From contig JAPNXP010000005.1 of the NCBI GenBank assembly GCA_028753945.1, positions 4,836,001-4,900,000 of the forward strand: a DNA stretch of 64,000 nucleotides, in the 5' to 3' direction. The position numbers were made by a program, and so were the translations under genes. Source of the stretch: Hexactinellida sp. DTS-2022. Lineage: Eukaryota > Porifera > Hexactinellida. Positions 52,001 through 61,471 of this stretch are shown here, piece by piece; within the stretch, counting starts at the first letter, position 1, and every line of letters begins with the position of its first letter. The notes beneath the pieces were generated by a model that made no database searches, was not told where the DNA came from, and saw nothing but the letters and a program-made list of their open reading frames with translations.

Positions 52001-55000
52001 ATTTCTAGTGTGGGTATTGTGAGTGTTTTGTTGGAGAGTTCTTGTAGTTTGTTTTGTATTGTATTGTAGTCTTCTCGAGTTGCGAAATTTCCAATTTCCA
52101 TTTCGAATGATGCACTTATTAGCTTCATTTTGCCATGCCAGTTTGAAATTTCTCTCTGGTGTTGTACGATAATTGCATCTACTTCTTTGTAGATTTTGTC
52201 TAACTCTCTAAATATACTTTTCCCTTTCTCTTCCAGCCAAGTTCTATACTCCATTATTTTGTTCTGAACTTCGATTTTTTTCATTAACACATCGTTCTTT
52301 AACCTTTCTAGCTTTCTATAGTGGTTAGTTGGGACTGTACTGGCGTAAGGTAATTCTTCATCGAACATTATTTAACTGAGAAACTCTGTATTTTAATGCG
52401 GTTACATACGAATAGAGCGTATTTATATAGAGCCACTCAGACAATATGTAATATTTGCTTTATGTTGCTTCAATATTTTGGATTTGGGTTTTCCCTTACC
52501 CACATTAAATTTAAATAATCACATTGGTAGCAGAATTAAATATAGATTTATGTTAAACTATATTATTAAGCGAGACTATAATTCTGCAATCTGTAAAAGG
52601 TAATTAGTGGTAGTCATATCTTTAGCAAGTGGGATTTATGTCATTTTATATGAGTTAATATTATTATTGCAGATTCAGCTTGCTTATTAGAACTGAGTCT
52701 TATTTCTATTGGCAACCCGACAGAGCTTTCTCATGGCATGTCTAGTGATGACTTCTACCGAAGTCACTTCACGAAATACTTTATTAATTCGCCGTAAATA
52801 TGCATAAGTGACTAAATAACATGCCATATATCCTATTTATACGGCTGCCAAGGATTCTGCATTATTATTTGGTAATAAATAATGTTGACTGTCTCAAGCC
52901 ATATTTGTACGGTTAATACTGTGTAGAAAACCATTGAACAACTTGTTCACTTTTGGGGGAAAAGATTTCTAATTGATTAGTTTGTTTACTTATGTTTATT
53001 CACTTATAAATCAACATAAATATTGATTATAAGCTTTTATATTTCATAGCATTCTTTCCAGATGCTTGTTTGTTTGTTGTGTATTTTTGTTGTTTTCATG
53101 TTTTGTTTTAGTGACTTATTTGTGTTTCTGAACACCTACTTAATAATTAAATTACTTCATAATAGTAATTAAAAGTAACCATCTACCTTTAAATTTTAAT
53201 GAGTAACAACTTAAAGTACCGTGTGTAATTATTTCCTTTTACGATTATTTCATACTTATTTTCTCAAATGAACTTTCAATACGAAACCTCTTACATTAAT
53301 TTTCAACATTTTCTCTGAAAGGACATTATATTGGTATCTTATAGACAAGTGATTAAAGTCATTAAACCAATTATCATTTTAATTTGTACGATTGTACTTA
53401 AATGAAAGGGAAATACATAACTTTTGACCATTTATGTCTTCCCTATAGATAAATCAGCTGGTGGCAAGTTCTTGAAGGAGTTTAATGAGAACTGTGCTAA
53501 ACTACAGGATTATTGCGATAGTTTAGCCGCAGAAGTGGATGCGCGAAAAGATATTATACATTTGCTAACTGACGCGTACACTAGTTGTACTGCTAGCATT
53601 TCACAGCTCGTACAAACCATCAAGGTAATGCCAGTAAATATCTACAAAAATAACTAAAGACTATAAATCTAATAGTAAATTACACGGCTATACCTAGACT
53701 TTAGATAAGGTTAATTAAATTAAATAACTTTCAAAAATTATGTCATTAAATTTGTTATTACTTACAATAGCCATTAAACTTAAAATCGCTACTTCTTATC
53801 AAGTTGTAGGTTAACTAATTAATCATTACTAAACATATGTATTAAAATTTGGGTCGTTTAACGCAGGTAGGTTGCTGGTAGTATGGCACTGCCTGCTACT
53901 AGCTTGATACACTCACTCGTTAGGAGTATAAAGATGCAGCTAGCAAAATCGATCAATTGAATGTAATGTTTGAAATGCGGCTCCAGAGCTGTGGGGCCGA
54001 GGGAGACGAACAGGTATCCAGACGTGACGTCATAACTGAAGAGGTAGATATGGAGCTGGATTCGGAAGACGAAGAGATTGATGAGAAACTCGACAGAGCT
54101 TATGAGAACAGTACGAACCAAACAAGGGATGTTAAGCTTGATAAGAATGAGGAATCTCATGCGTTGTTGAAAGCAGCTACGGCGCATACAGTACCGCAAA
54201 TGGACACTCTTTCCCTTCTGAAAGCAATCGCTGACACAGGAGCTCTCATATCTCCAGCTTTACAGACCCAACTCGAGTTCATACAGCATAGTAATAACTC
54301 TGGATTATCGCAGACTAATATGCTACAAACTACTGCTGACCTAGATCAGTCTAAAGTTTCACTGAACAAACTGATTGCTCATAAGAACGTAACAATAACT
54401 GAACCTCAAACTCAATTGAATCAGAATGCCCCTTACGGCCATATTATAAACCCTCATGAGCACCTATTTACCAACCCCTACGCGGATTCTCTAATCTCAC
54501 CACCAAATGCTTACTTGCCTCAAGAACAAATTCCTGACTACAGACCACCGTCCGGTCAATCTACACCTCTACTGGACGAAGCTCCTGACACAGAGGAGCA
54601 TAAGCAAACTCCAAACCAGTACAATCAGTTCGCCAGCTACACACAGGGTCTCTACAAGCCTATTGAATCTGCGGCATTGGAAGATGTTTCTAAGGAAATG
54701 CCCTTCGGTAGAGAGTTCTTTATTCCTAACGATACAAAGAAACTCCGCATCGAAGCACCACCTATCAGTCTGAATTTAAAAGTATTTGATTACAAACACG
54801 GTACTTCAGTGAGGCCAGCTGTCTCTGCCCCATTGCCCCCTCCCCCATTCAGCGAGCCCCCGATACCCCGCATGTCTCAACCGGCTCCAATGGAAGCACC
54901 TCATCCTATGTCCCAGCAACATGCGCACTTTGTTCCATCTATGCAACAACAACAACAACAACAACAACAACCGTCAGAGCAACGACAGCAAAATCAACAA

Positions 55001-55531
55001 CAACAACAGCAAAATCAACCGCAACAACAACAACAACAACAACAACAACAGCAACAACAACAACAACAACAGCAACAACAACAACAACAACAGCCCCAAC
55101 TCCTAAACTCTCCCTACAGACCACTAATGAGCCCACAGCACAATATGAATATGCCGCCTCACCTCTTAGCTCAGCCTCCTCCTCCACCATTTAACATCCC
55201 CAACAACCAAATGCCGCCCTATAGAATGCAAGATGTGAACAGACAAGATGCTAGTATGAACCACACTGCTAACTCTCCCTCTAAGGAACAAATGCATGAG
55301 GATAGGAAACGCTTTCATGAACAAGCACCGCATTTCCAGACGCCTCCACCACACCCTTCTTTATTCCGCCCCCCTCCCAACATAATGCCCCCTGGAAATC
55401 GACCCCCATTCAACTACAGAATGCCTGCGCCCAACGAGCCCCCGCACAGGTACCCGCGGCCGCCGCACCCCCCTCATTTCCCACGTCCCAGACACAATTT
55501 CCAACACGATTTCCAGAGACCCAACCACTAG
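49039..55531 (+). CDS. RPRD2: RPRD-family protein: CID domain, coiled coil, Pro/Gln-rich tail
   Basis: Seven exons, 49039-49189, 49689-49818, 50298-50401, 50472-50545, 50608-50734, 53449-53624 and 53924-55531, 789 residues, all GT-AG with matching phases. Exons 1-3 encode a CTD-interacting domain (KKLHRLNSSQESIETLS-like start, LIHHKQYAE-like and LLLFYLANDVLQNSRRKG, ERIFKIWKDRKVFD); exons 5-6 a coiled coil (ALDDMQKFESDL, FNENCAKLQDYCDSLAAEV). The last exon encodes a long low-complexity tail with poly-Gln (54944-55093) and a Pro-rich end rich in RPPHPPHFPRP-type motifs. RPRD proteins bind the Ser2/Ser7-phosphorylated CTD of RNA polymerase II and recruit RPAP2. The long tail favours RPRD2 over RPRD1. 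The 2.7-kb fifth intron contains an antisense NHL gene. Confidence 0.9.
49405..49604. mobile_element. Foldback element with TTCGAA subterminal repeats
   Basis: Ends GGAAATGGTTCGAA / TTCGAACCATTTCC are perfect inverted repeats 200 bp apart. Each side holds further tandem GGAAATNGTTCGAA-like units (two on the left about 25 bp apart, two on the right in opposite orientation). A non-autonomous DNA element in intron 1 of the RPRD gene; no target duplication was identified. Confidence 0.65.
49890..50049. mobile_element. MITE, CAGTGAACTC family (copy 3)
   Basis: Ends CAGTAAACTCTCTTTATAAC / GTTATAACGGGAGTTCACTG with TA flanks, 160 bp, in intron 2 of the RPRD gene. Confidence 0.8.
50866..50950. mobile_element. 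Fragment of CAGTGGTGTTCGCC-family MITE
   Basis: AATAGCAAGTTAGCCTATCA, GCAAAATGCGGTACGT and CATTAATCCATTGTGC match the right half of 37174-37360. Only a fragment remains, in intron 5 of the RPRD gene. Confidence 0.5.
51136..52368 (-). CDS. Coiled-coil NHL-repeat protein, nested in RPRD intron
   Basis: Single exon, 410 residues. An N-terminal coiled coil (about 15-130, HYRKLERLKNDVLMKKIEV onward) is followed by a six-bladed NHL-type beta-propeller (about 165-410) with repeat signatures such as VSIAIHPLTEDIYVAEAKQN, NRIQIYSKDG, YPEGIALDKDQRMLVWD. This is the TRIM2/3/71-like order but with no RING finger or B-box. NHL propellers bind RNA or proteins; without a RING it should not be a ubiquitin ligase itself. 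It lies antisense inside intron 5 of the RPRD gene and has its own TATA box. Related in architecture to the gene at 61472. Confidence 0.82.
   Translation of the reverse strand: MFDEELPYASTVPTNHYRKLERLKNDVLMKKIEVQNKIMEYRTWLEEKGKSIFRELDKIYKEVDAIIVQHQREISNWHGKMKLISASFEMEIGNFATREDYNTIQNKLQELSNKTLTIPTLEITWSDEELYSKINTLCTVQTSLPPYEERGMPIWGGVNRENDRIPSWGPVSIAIHPLTEDIYVAEAKQNRIQIYSKDGHLQRSLKDKQLKHPWYICLTKTHLFATCLENNTIHKFSLSTHKKQVSVQEGNLMSGLAVGRDGVFVCVCEGSSLIRFDMNLNKLNTIKLDIPKGVKMYDMKCVGDKFYIVTDGARIMEVFSRNGDVIDRLIPNFLVGRICHFDIDRHMNFILTDTNDHEIKIFSKAGKLTNTLGKKGNGLGEFLYPEGIALDKDQRMLVWDFKDTNRLQIF
52420..52429 (-). promoter_or_regulatory. TATA box of the nested NHL gene
   Basis: TATATAAATA on the minus strand, about 52-61 bp before the ATG at 52368, comparable in spacing to the monooxygenase genes and the second NHL gene. 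Confidence 0.6.
54944..55093 (+). repeat. CAA/CAG repeat encoding poly-glutamine
   Basis: Interrupted CAA/CAG codons in the last exon of the RPRD gene, with a terminal uninterrupted run of 24 Gln codons (55022-55093), almost all CAA with scattered CAG. Confidence 0.95.
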
Positions 55532-56686
55532 TATATATTGCCTTCAATCGATTGCAAGCTTCACTTGTCAAATCATTAGCAACGCTAAATGTACGTAGAC
55601 GGAGTCGATAGGTGCTGGCCATTCGCCCCCTTTAAAGTTAAATATTATTTGGCTATGTTTTTCATTGTTATTATGTGCTATCTTTCTAGTAAATGAAATA
55701 TAATCTAATAATGTTATTCTAGGAGGGCTACTAAAATAATCATTTGTTGGGACAGTAAATGGATTTGTGTTCCTTATATGGTCTCGTCTTTAAACATTCA
55801 TGTAAACTTGGTTCTCTGACAGTCAAAGGCTTCGAAACAAATGGGACTTCATTCATTAGCTATTCCAAAGATTAACCATTGCCAGCCACTATGTAATCTA
55901 TTTTTATTGAATCCACTTAATTCAATTTCCAAGAATTTTATTTTATTATTACATAAGAATTTACTAAATGACTAAAGATAACAAATATCACAAAATACTT
56001 GCATAATATGAATCCTGATGTGGCTAGAAGGAATGGAGTTTTAATCCAAATTATTCCATCGTTCCTTAGTTGTATTTCTGTAATCTTCTTTACTTTCTTT
56101 GCATACAAGTCCTGACAAGGACTGGACATCTCGGTGATTCTAGAAGGCTAACCGATTCTATTGTATATTGATACAAAAGATGTAACAATTAAAATGCTGG
56201 AATTGCTGATTGATGATAGAAATAAACAAGAATAATACCAGTCCCAAGTTCCGTAAATGCTTTACTATGGAAGCTTGCCTATAGAAATTTAATAAACTTT
56301 TAGGTCGCAAACTTACTGCGTTTGACTAAATAAATGCAAAAGGGAGCCCTTCTGTTATTTGTTTTGTTGCTTATGAAAGATTCTTGATAATATGAGGAAT
56401 ATTTACTACATGCTATGCGAATAATAAGATAATCATTTGATTAATGACATTCATATGTTCTTTCCAAAATTCCTCGGACAGTAAACAATCACTAAGAGGA
56501 ATATACTTTTCCTTTAAATCTCGACTTTGTCTGTCTTGAGGTGCTCGGTCACCGAAAAAAGTTTTCTTGATTTAATGTTTAATCGATCCTTTATTTCATG
56601 GCGGTTTCATGTCCGAGGAATTTTGGGTTTTAGAACAATTTAGTGGCAAAATTTGATAAAAAATGTATTCATTTAGGGCTAGAGCA

Positions 56687-56751
56687 TAGCTGAGTGTGTT
56701 GAATATCGGCTTGGAAGTTGGAACCTGCAAGACCAGATTCGTTCGAGAACC
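56687..56751 (+). repeat. tRNA-like A and B boxes (SINE-like remnant)
   Basis: TAGCTGAGTG resembles an A box and CGTTCGAGAACC, about 52 nt later, a B box (GGTTCGANNCC). The CGGCTTGGAAGTTGGAACC segment between them resembles an anticodon arm. Flanking stems do not fold into a good tRNA, so a decayed tRNA or tRNA-derived SINE is more likely than a functional tRNA gene. Confidence 0.4.
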
Positions 56752-56845
56752 GAACACCAGAATGTTGATTCAATGCAACACATAAGAGCTGATACAACTT
56801 TAGTATTCAATTTCTGATTAATCTGATAGTTGTGCAATGAAATAA

Positions 56846-56913
56846 CTTATATGTAAACGGTCGACAAATTTTTTGCTTAGTTTGTATGGGCTTTTATGAC
56901 CGTCTACATATAA
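56846..56913. mobile_element. Short CTTATATGTAG-type foldback element
   Basis: Ends CTTATATGTAAACGGTCGAC / TTATGACCGTCTACATATAA form a 68-bp element related to 16058-16206, including the interior TTGTATGGGCTTTT. Confidence 0.6.
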
Positions 56914-57438
56914 TAGGCTCGTTGTGCAATAGCTCCTTACAGCTTTGTGTTCCGTTTAGCAAATCGCTACTGTGAACGTTACTATAAGATAGGTATACTC
57001 ATAGCAATGACTTAGGAAGTTATTTATGCGATTATTCTTTGGTTCCAAACATTAAGAAGTCTTCAATAAAACGCTCGAATTTAATATATTTGTATCTCTG
57101 CAGCCTTACATACATACGATGCTTTTTATAAGTTTCTTGGTAATTTACAAGCTACATTTTATATCTGTAACAATTCTTCCATCAATTTTCCATTTATACA
57201 AACAATTAGCCCATCAGATAGCATATTTTATTATTCAACGAATAAATATATTTCACTAATTACAATGCCAATAATTATTTTACCTTTACCCACTATGGTA
57301 AGTTAAATTACTTTAATTTACTTGATACCTAAGTAAGTAGAATAGTATCCACTGACAATTATTGCATTGTATAGGCCATAGTTACAAAATAGGTTGTATT
57401 CTTATTCAGTCTAGAGCAGTGAAACAATCCATCAAATA

Positions 57439-60400
57439 ATGGCAGACTCGAATAAGGAAGATATCTCTAACAATAAAGAGAATTCTAACCCTGAAAACAA
57501 TGAACAAACCGTTGATATTGAAAACGAGAAAATGAATTTGAATAGTGCAGAGGATAACTCTGTTCAGACAGAAATAGGAGAAGATATTGTGTTGGACGCT
57601 TGTAACGACGAAGAGCTCGCGACGAGACAATCCTCAGACGATATGGAAGCGTTTGACAGGTCAAACCCTTCCAAGCGTTTGAAAATCGACTCTCAATCAT
57701 CCTCGCCACTTTCCGCAGACTCGAAACCGGCCTGTTCCACACCAGATAGCGGGCTAACTAGCCCAGTCATTCTACCAAAGGAAACTATAACGACATGTCA
57801 CGACGAATTCGCGGGGCATGGTAAAATAGAGTTCTACCTACCGGTTGATATGCTCAACAACCGCCAGCCAAACCGAATTGGTGTTCGCGACGTTCGTATA
57901 ACGAGCGAGGTTCTGATTCTACGCGAGTTGCCCTGGCGAATTCTAGTTGTGAAGAAATCCATTGATAGAAGCCTGGGTTTGTTCGTGCAATGCGACCCCG
58001 CGTGTAAGAACGAATATCCACAGTGGAGCTGCCAAGCGCGCGCTATTTTGCTCCTCGTTAATTTCTCGGACCGGGCTTCTAGCATAACGCGAGACCTATA
58101 CTACGAGTTCACCACACGCACGAATGACTGGGGCTATGCCTGCATGATAGAAATGAACTCAGCTTTTCTAGACGAGAGGACTGGGTGGGTGAAAGACGGA
58201 CGGATTTGTTTGGAAACGACTATTACTGCTGACGCGCCGCACTCGATGGCTTGGGACAGCAAGACGCACAGCGGGTTCGTTGGCTTGAGGAACCAGGGCG
58301 CTACCTGCTACATGAACTCTATGCTACAGTCGCTGTTCTTCACAAACTCGCTACGTAGAGCTGTGTACCAAATGCCGACACAGGACCAAGACACCAATCT
58401 CAGTGTGGCCCTGGCGCTACAACGCTTGTTCTACGAACTTCAGCACTCAGACAGGGCTGTGAGCACCAAAAAGCTGACACGAGCTTTCGGTTGGAAAACG
58501 CTTGATATTCTGATGCAACACGATGTTCAAGAAATGTGTCGTGTTTTGCTCGACAACTTGGAAGCTGCCATGAAGAACACCTGTGTTGATGGGACAATCC
58601 CGCGTTATTTGGAGGGCAAAATGGAGTCCTATATAAAATGCGCAGACATAGAACACATGTCTTCTCGCGAGGAGACTTTCTTTGACATCCAACTGAATGT
58701 GAAAGGGCTTTCTCACATTCGAGATTCCTTTAAGAATTATATCGCACCTGAAATACTAGACGGAGACAATAAATACGACGCAGGGGACCATGGATTTCAG
58801 AAAGCAGAAAAAGGCGTTTATTTCCTGACATTTCCACCTGTTTTACATCTCCATTTGATGCGTTTCCAATTCGACCCAAAGACAAATCTAAATGATAAGA
58901 TCAATGATCGATGTGAGTTCCCTGATGAACTGGAATTGACTGAATTCCTAAAAGTTCCCCCTACCAAACCGCTTATATACCGACTCCACACCATATTCGT
59001 ACACACAGGGGACAACAATGGGGGGCACTACGTTACATATCTCAGTCCAAAGTGCGACGGAAATTGGTATAAGTTCGATGACGAAATTGTGTTTCGTTGT
59101 TCAAAGGACGAAGCAATTGAAAACAATTTCGGAGGCCAACGCGAGCATCACAACAATAGATTCTGTACTAACGCTTACATGCTAGTCTACATATGTGAGG
59201 AGGAACTTGAGAATATAATTCGCGATGTAACCGAAGAGGATATTCCTCAGTACTTACATATTAGAATCGAGAGTGAGAAACAATTGGAAGCACAACGCCG
59301 TAAGGAGAGACAGGAAGCACATCTGTATATGCATATTGATGTGTACACGGATAAACAGTTCGAAAGGAACCATGGATACGATCTGATGACTGAGCATATC
59401 GAGCAACAACTGACGCTTGTCTTGAAGAAGGATACTCCCTTTTCATCTTTTCATGAAAAGCTAGCTTCGAATTTTGACTGTCCAATTGATCTCTGTCGTA
59501 TTTGGCCGATTAAAAGTCGATGTAACGACTCGTATCGCCCAACCCCATTACAGTCTCATTTGAATCAGCAAATTTGCATTTGGGATCACTCTGAGCACCA
59601 AAATACTTGGACTATTTATCTTGAAATGGTCGAGGACAAGGAGAAAGGTGTTCTATCCGATTTCGATTACAAATCCGATGTTATTTTCTTCTTGAAATAT
59701 TTCGATGTCTACGAACAAAGGTTGACTAACCTTGGTTCCCATATATTCCCAATTCAAGCACCTTTTATTAACCTTTCGCCTCTACTTTGTAAGCTCGCTG
59801 GATTGTCCGAAGACCTCGAATTGGAATTTTACGAGGAGGTAACAATTGGTCAAATAGTCCTACTAGAGCGTGACAGTACAATCAGTTCAATAAACGAGTT
59901 GTCTGATGGTGACATTCTCTGCTACCAACTAACGAATTATGACGTCAATAAAATCATAACTCCAGCCTTTAGGAACCCATTTACAAACGTGAAAGATTTT
60001 ATGGAAGATTTGAGTATGCGTTTAAACGTTGTATTCAGACAGGCTGGTACAGACGACTTTGGGTTTGTAATGCAATTGCGTAGGGACTTGCGTTACCCTG
60101 AAATGGCTGTTATAATTGGTAGAGTACTCAACACGGATTACCAGAAAATACAGTTTTTCCGATCATCCTACTACATGGATGTTATTTCAGATGACATTAA
60201 GCATGACTGTACAAATTACCTGGGCCATCTCGTATCTCAGAGATACCACCGTAACGATGATTTCACTATTTTCTACAAGATACTAGAAATCCGTTTGGAA
60301 GAGTTGGCTAATAAAATGCAAATAAAATGTAATCTCATGTCTGAAAATGCTGCTATTGAGGATAGTTTTCAAATGTTTGTGGATAAAACTGAGTTGTGTG

Positions 60401-60966
60401 GACATATTTTCGATCGGTGTAGGAACAAATTTAAACTTGAAACTGAGGAACTTCGCGCGTTTCATATTGTATCCTCGCGAATTTCGCAGGTTTATGTCAT
60501 GAAAGATAGTCTCATATCCAATCTCAAACCCCCAGTACTTAATATTGATAGAATACCGCTAGACCAAGTTAGTATTGGGGATTGTCAAGTCTTGGTTCAG
60601 GTTGTGCATTTTAATAAAACTCTCCACAATTCGTTCGGAATTCCTTTTCTAATACTTTTAACTGAAGGTGATTCCGTGGAGCTGATAAAGAAAAAAGTCC
60701 AACAGAAATTAAACTTAACAGATGTAGTATTTAAACGTTATAAATTTGCTCTCATTTCCGATTCTCACATAACTTATTATGAAGATGATAGTGTTACATT
60801 TGGAGTGGACGATTTAAAATACAAACCTATTCCAGTCAATTTGCTACCTACTCTCTCACCTTGTAGCCTACGTAAATGGAACTCAGTTTTTTTCGGTCTT
60901 GATCATCTTGATAAACAAAAACCCAAATCATACAACACAGAGAAAGCTATTAAAATACATAACTGA
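57439..60966 (+). CDS. USP7: USP7 (HAUSP) ubiquitin-specific protease
   Basis: One intronless frame of 1175 residues (human USP7 1102). An acidic N-terminus with Ser/Asp stretches is followed by a MATH/TRAF domain (about 120-265), the USP catalytic domain (about 280-615) with Cys290 (NQGATCYMNS), His530 (GGHYVTYL) and Asp547 (YKFDDE), spaced as in the human enzyme, and then five ubiquitin-like folds. The C-terminal end, EKAIKIHN, is the conserved peptide that activates the catalytic domain in human USP7. The MATH domain recruits P/AxxS-type ligands in other animals. This nuclear enzyme stabilises MDM2/p53-type substrates, PCNA regulators and chromatin factors; targets here are unknown. All catalytic features are intact. 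Confidence 0.97.
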   Translation: MADSNKEDISNNKENSNPENNEQTVDIENEKMNLNSAEDNSVQTEIGEDIVLDACNDEELATRQSSDDMEAFDRSNPSKRLKIDSQSSSPLSADSKPACSTPDSGLTSPVILPKETITTCHDEFAGHGKIEFYLPVDMLNNRQPNRIGVRDVRITSEVLILRELPWRILVVKKSIDRSLGLFVQCDPACKNEYPQWSCQARAILLLVNFSDRASSITRDLYYEFTTRTNDWGYACMIEMNSAFLDERTGWVKDGRICLETTITADAPHSMAWDSKTHSGFVGLRNQGATCYMNSMLQSLFFTNSLRRAVYQMPTQDQDTNLSVALALQRLFYELQHSDRAVSTKKLTRAFGWKTLDILMQHDVQEMCRVLLDNLEAAMKNTCVDGTIPRYLEGKMESYIKCADIEHMSSREETFFDIQLNVKGLSHIRDSFKNYIAPEILDGDNKYDAGDHGFQKAEKGVYFLTFPPVLHLHLMRFQFDPKTNLNDKINDRCEFPDELELTEFLKVPPTKPLIYRLHTIFVHTGDNNGGHYVTYLSPKCDGNWYKFDDEIVFRCSKDEAIENNFGGQREHHNNRFCTNAYMLVYICEEELENIIRDVTEEDIPQYLHIRIESEKQLEAQRRKERQEAHLYMHIDVYTDKQFERNHGYDLMTEHIEQQLTLVLKKDTPFSSFHEKLASNFDCPIDLCRIWPIKSRCNDSYRPTPLQSHLNQQICIWDHSEHQNTWTIYLEMVEDKEKGVLSDFDYKSDVIFFLKYFDVYEQRLTNLGSHIFPIQAPFINLSPLLCKLAGLSEDLELEFYEEVTIGQIVLLERDSTISSINELSDGDILCYQLTNYDVNKIITPAFRNPFTNVKDFMEDLSMRLNVVFRQAGTDDFGFVMQLRRDLRYPEMAVIIGRVLNTDYQKIQFFRSSYYMDVISDDIKHDCTNYLGHLVSQRYHRNDDFTIFYKILEIRLEELANKMQIKCNLMSENAAIEDSFQMFVDKTELCGHIFDRCRNKFKLETEELRAFHIVSSRISQVYVMKDSLISNLKPPVLNIDRIPLDQVSIGDCQVLVQVVHFNKTLHNSFGIPFLILLTEGDSVELIKKKVQQKLNLTDVVFKRYKFALISDSHITYYEDDSVTFGVDDLKYKPIPVNLLPTLSPCSLRKWNSVFFGLDHLDKQKPKSYNTEKAIKIHN

Positions 60967-61471
60967 TAGACTTGTTTCAGAATTCAAATGATTTTGCATT
61001 GAAACGAGATTATACCTTTTGTTTCTGTTTAATTAAACGCTTATACACTTATGTACTCTAGGTTTAGCCCATGATTGGAATATTGTTGTTGTTTATTTAA
61101 CTAGCAACAAACCTGGATATATTTAGGAGTTAGGCAATATTATTTAAATTTATGGCACAAAAACAAATACTTTTGGTAAAAATAATCTTTTTTGATTACA
61201 ACCTTCTAATTGTCTATACACTTATAATCCTTATGTAATATTTATTATTTAATCGCTATCCTTATGTAATATTTAATCTCTAAAATACATTTATTTCACC
61301 CCCAATTATCCTCGCATTATTCAATCAATATCCACTTGTAATTTGCTTATTATACTTGTTTATTACTGATTACTGATTACAATGTCAAAGGTTAAATAAT
61401 CCCATTTAACTTGTATAAATTAGTATAAATATTTTTCAATTTGTAAATCATTGCATTATATTCGAATCACT
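60967..61471. other. Spacer between USP7 and second NHL gene
   Basis: No gene is seen. It contains a short direct repeat (CTTATGTAATATTTA at about 61230 and 61260) and ends with the TATA box of the next gene. Confidence 0.5.
61424..61431 (+). promoter_or_regulatory. TATA box of the second NHL gene
   Basis: TATAAATA lies 48 bp before the ATG at 61472; a second TATAAATT is 10 bp further upstream. Confidence 0.55.

Larger units (their letters stand above)
55532..57438. other. 1.9-kb gap between RPRD and USP7
   Basis: No protein gene is supported. It contains a tRNA-like/SINE-like pol III promoter remnant (56687-56751) and a short foldback element (56846-56913). The right end contains the USP7 promoter and probable 5' UTR; TTATTCAG at about 57400-57408 could be a splice acceptor. 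Confidence 0.55.

Noticed and set aside
54939..55190. Antisense open frame rich in Val opposite the poly-Gln region
   Set aside because: It is the mirror of CAA/CAG repeats, has no splice or promoter support and no domain.
56687..56751. Functional tRNA gene
   Set aside because: A and B boxes are present but acceptor and anticodon stems pair poorly; kept only as a SINE-like remnant.
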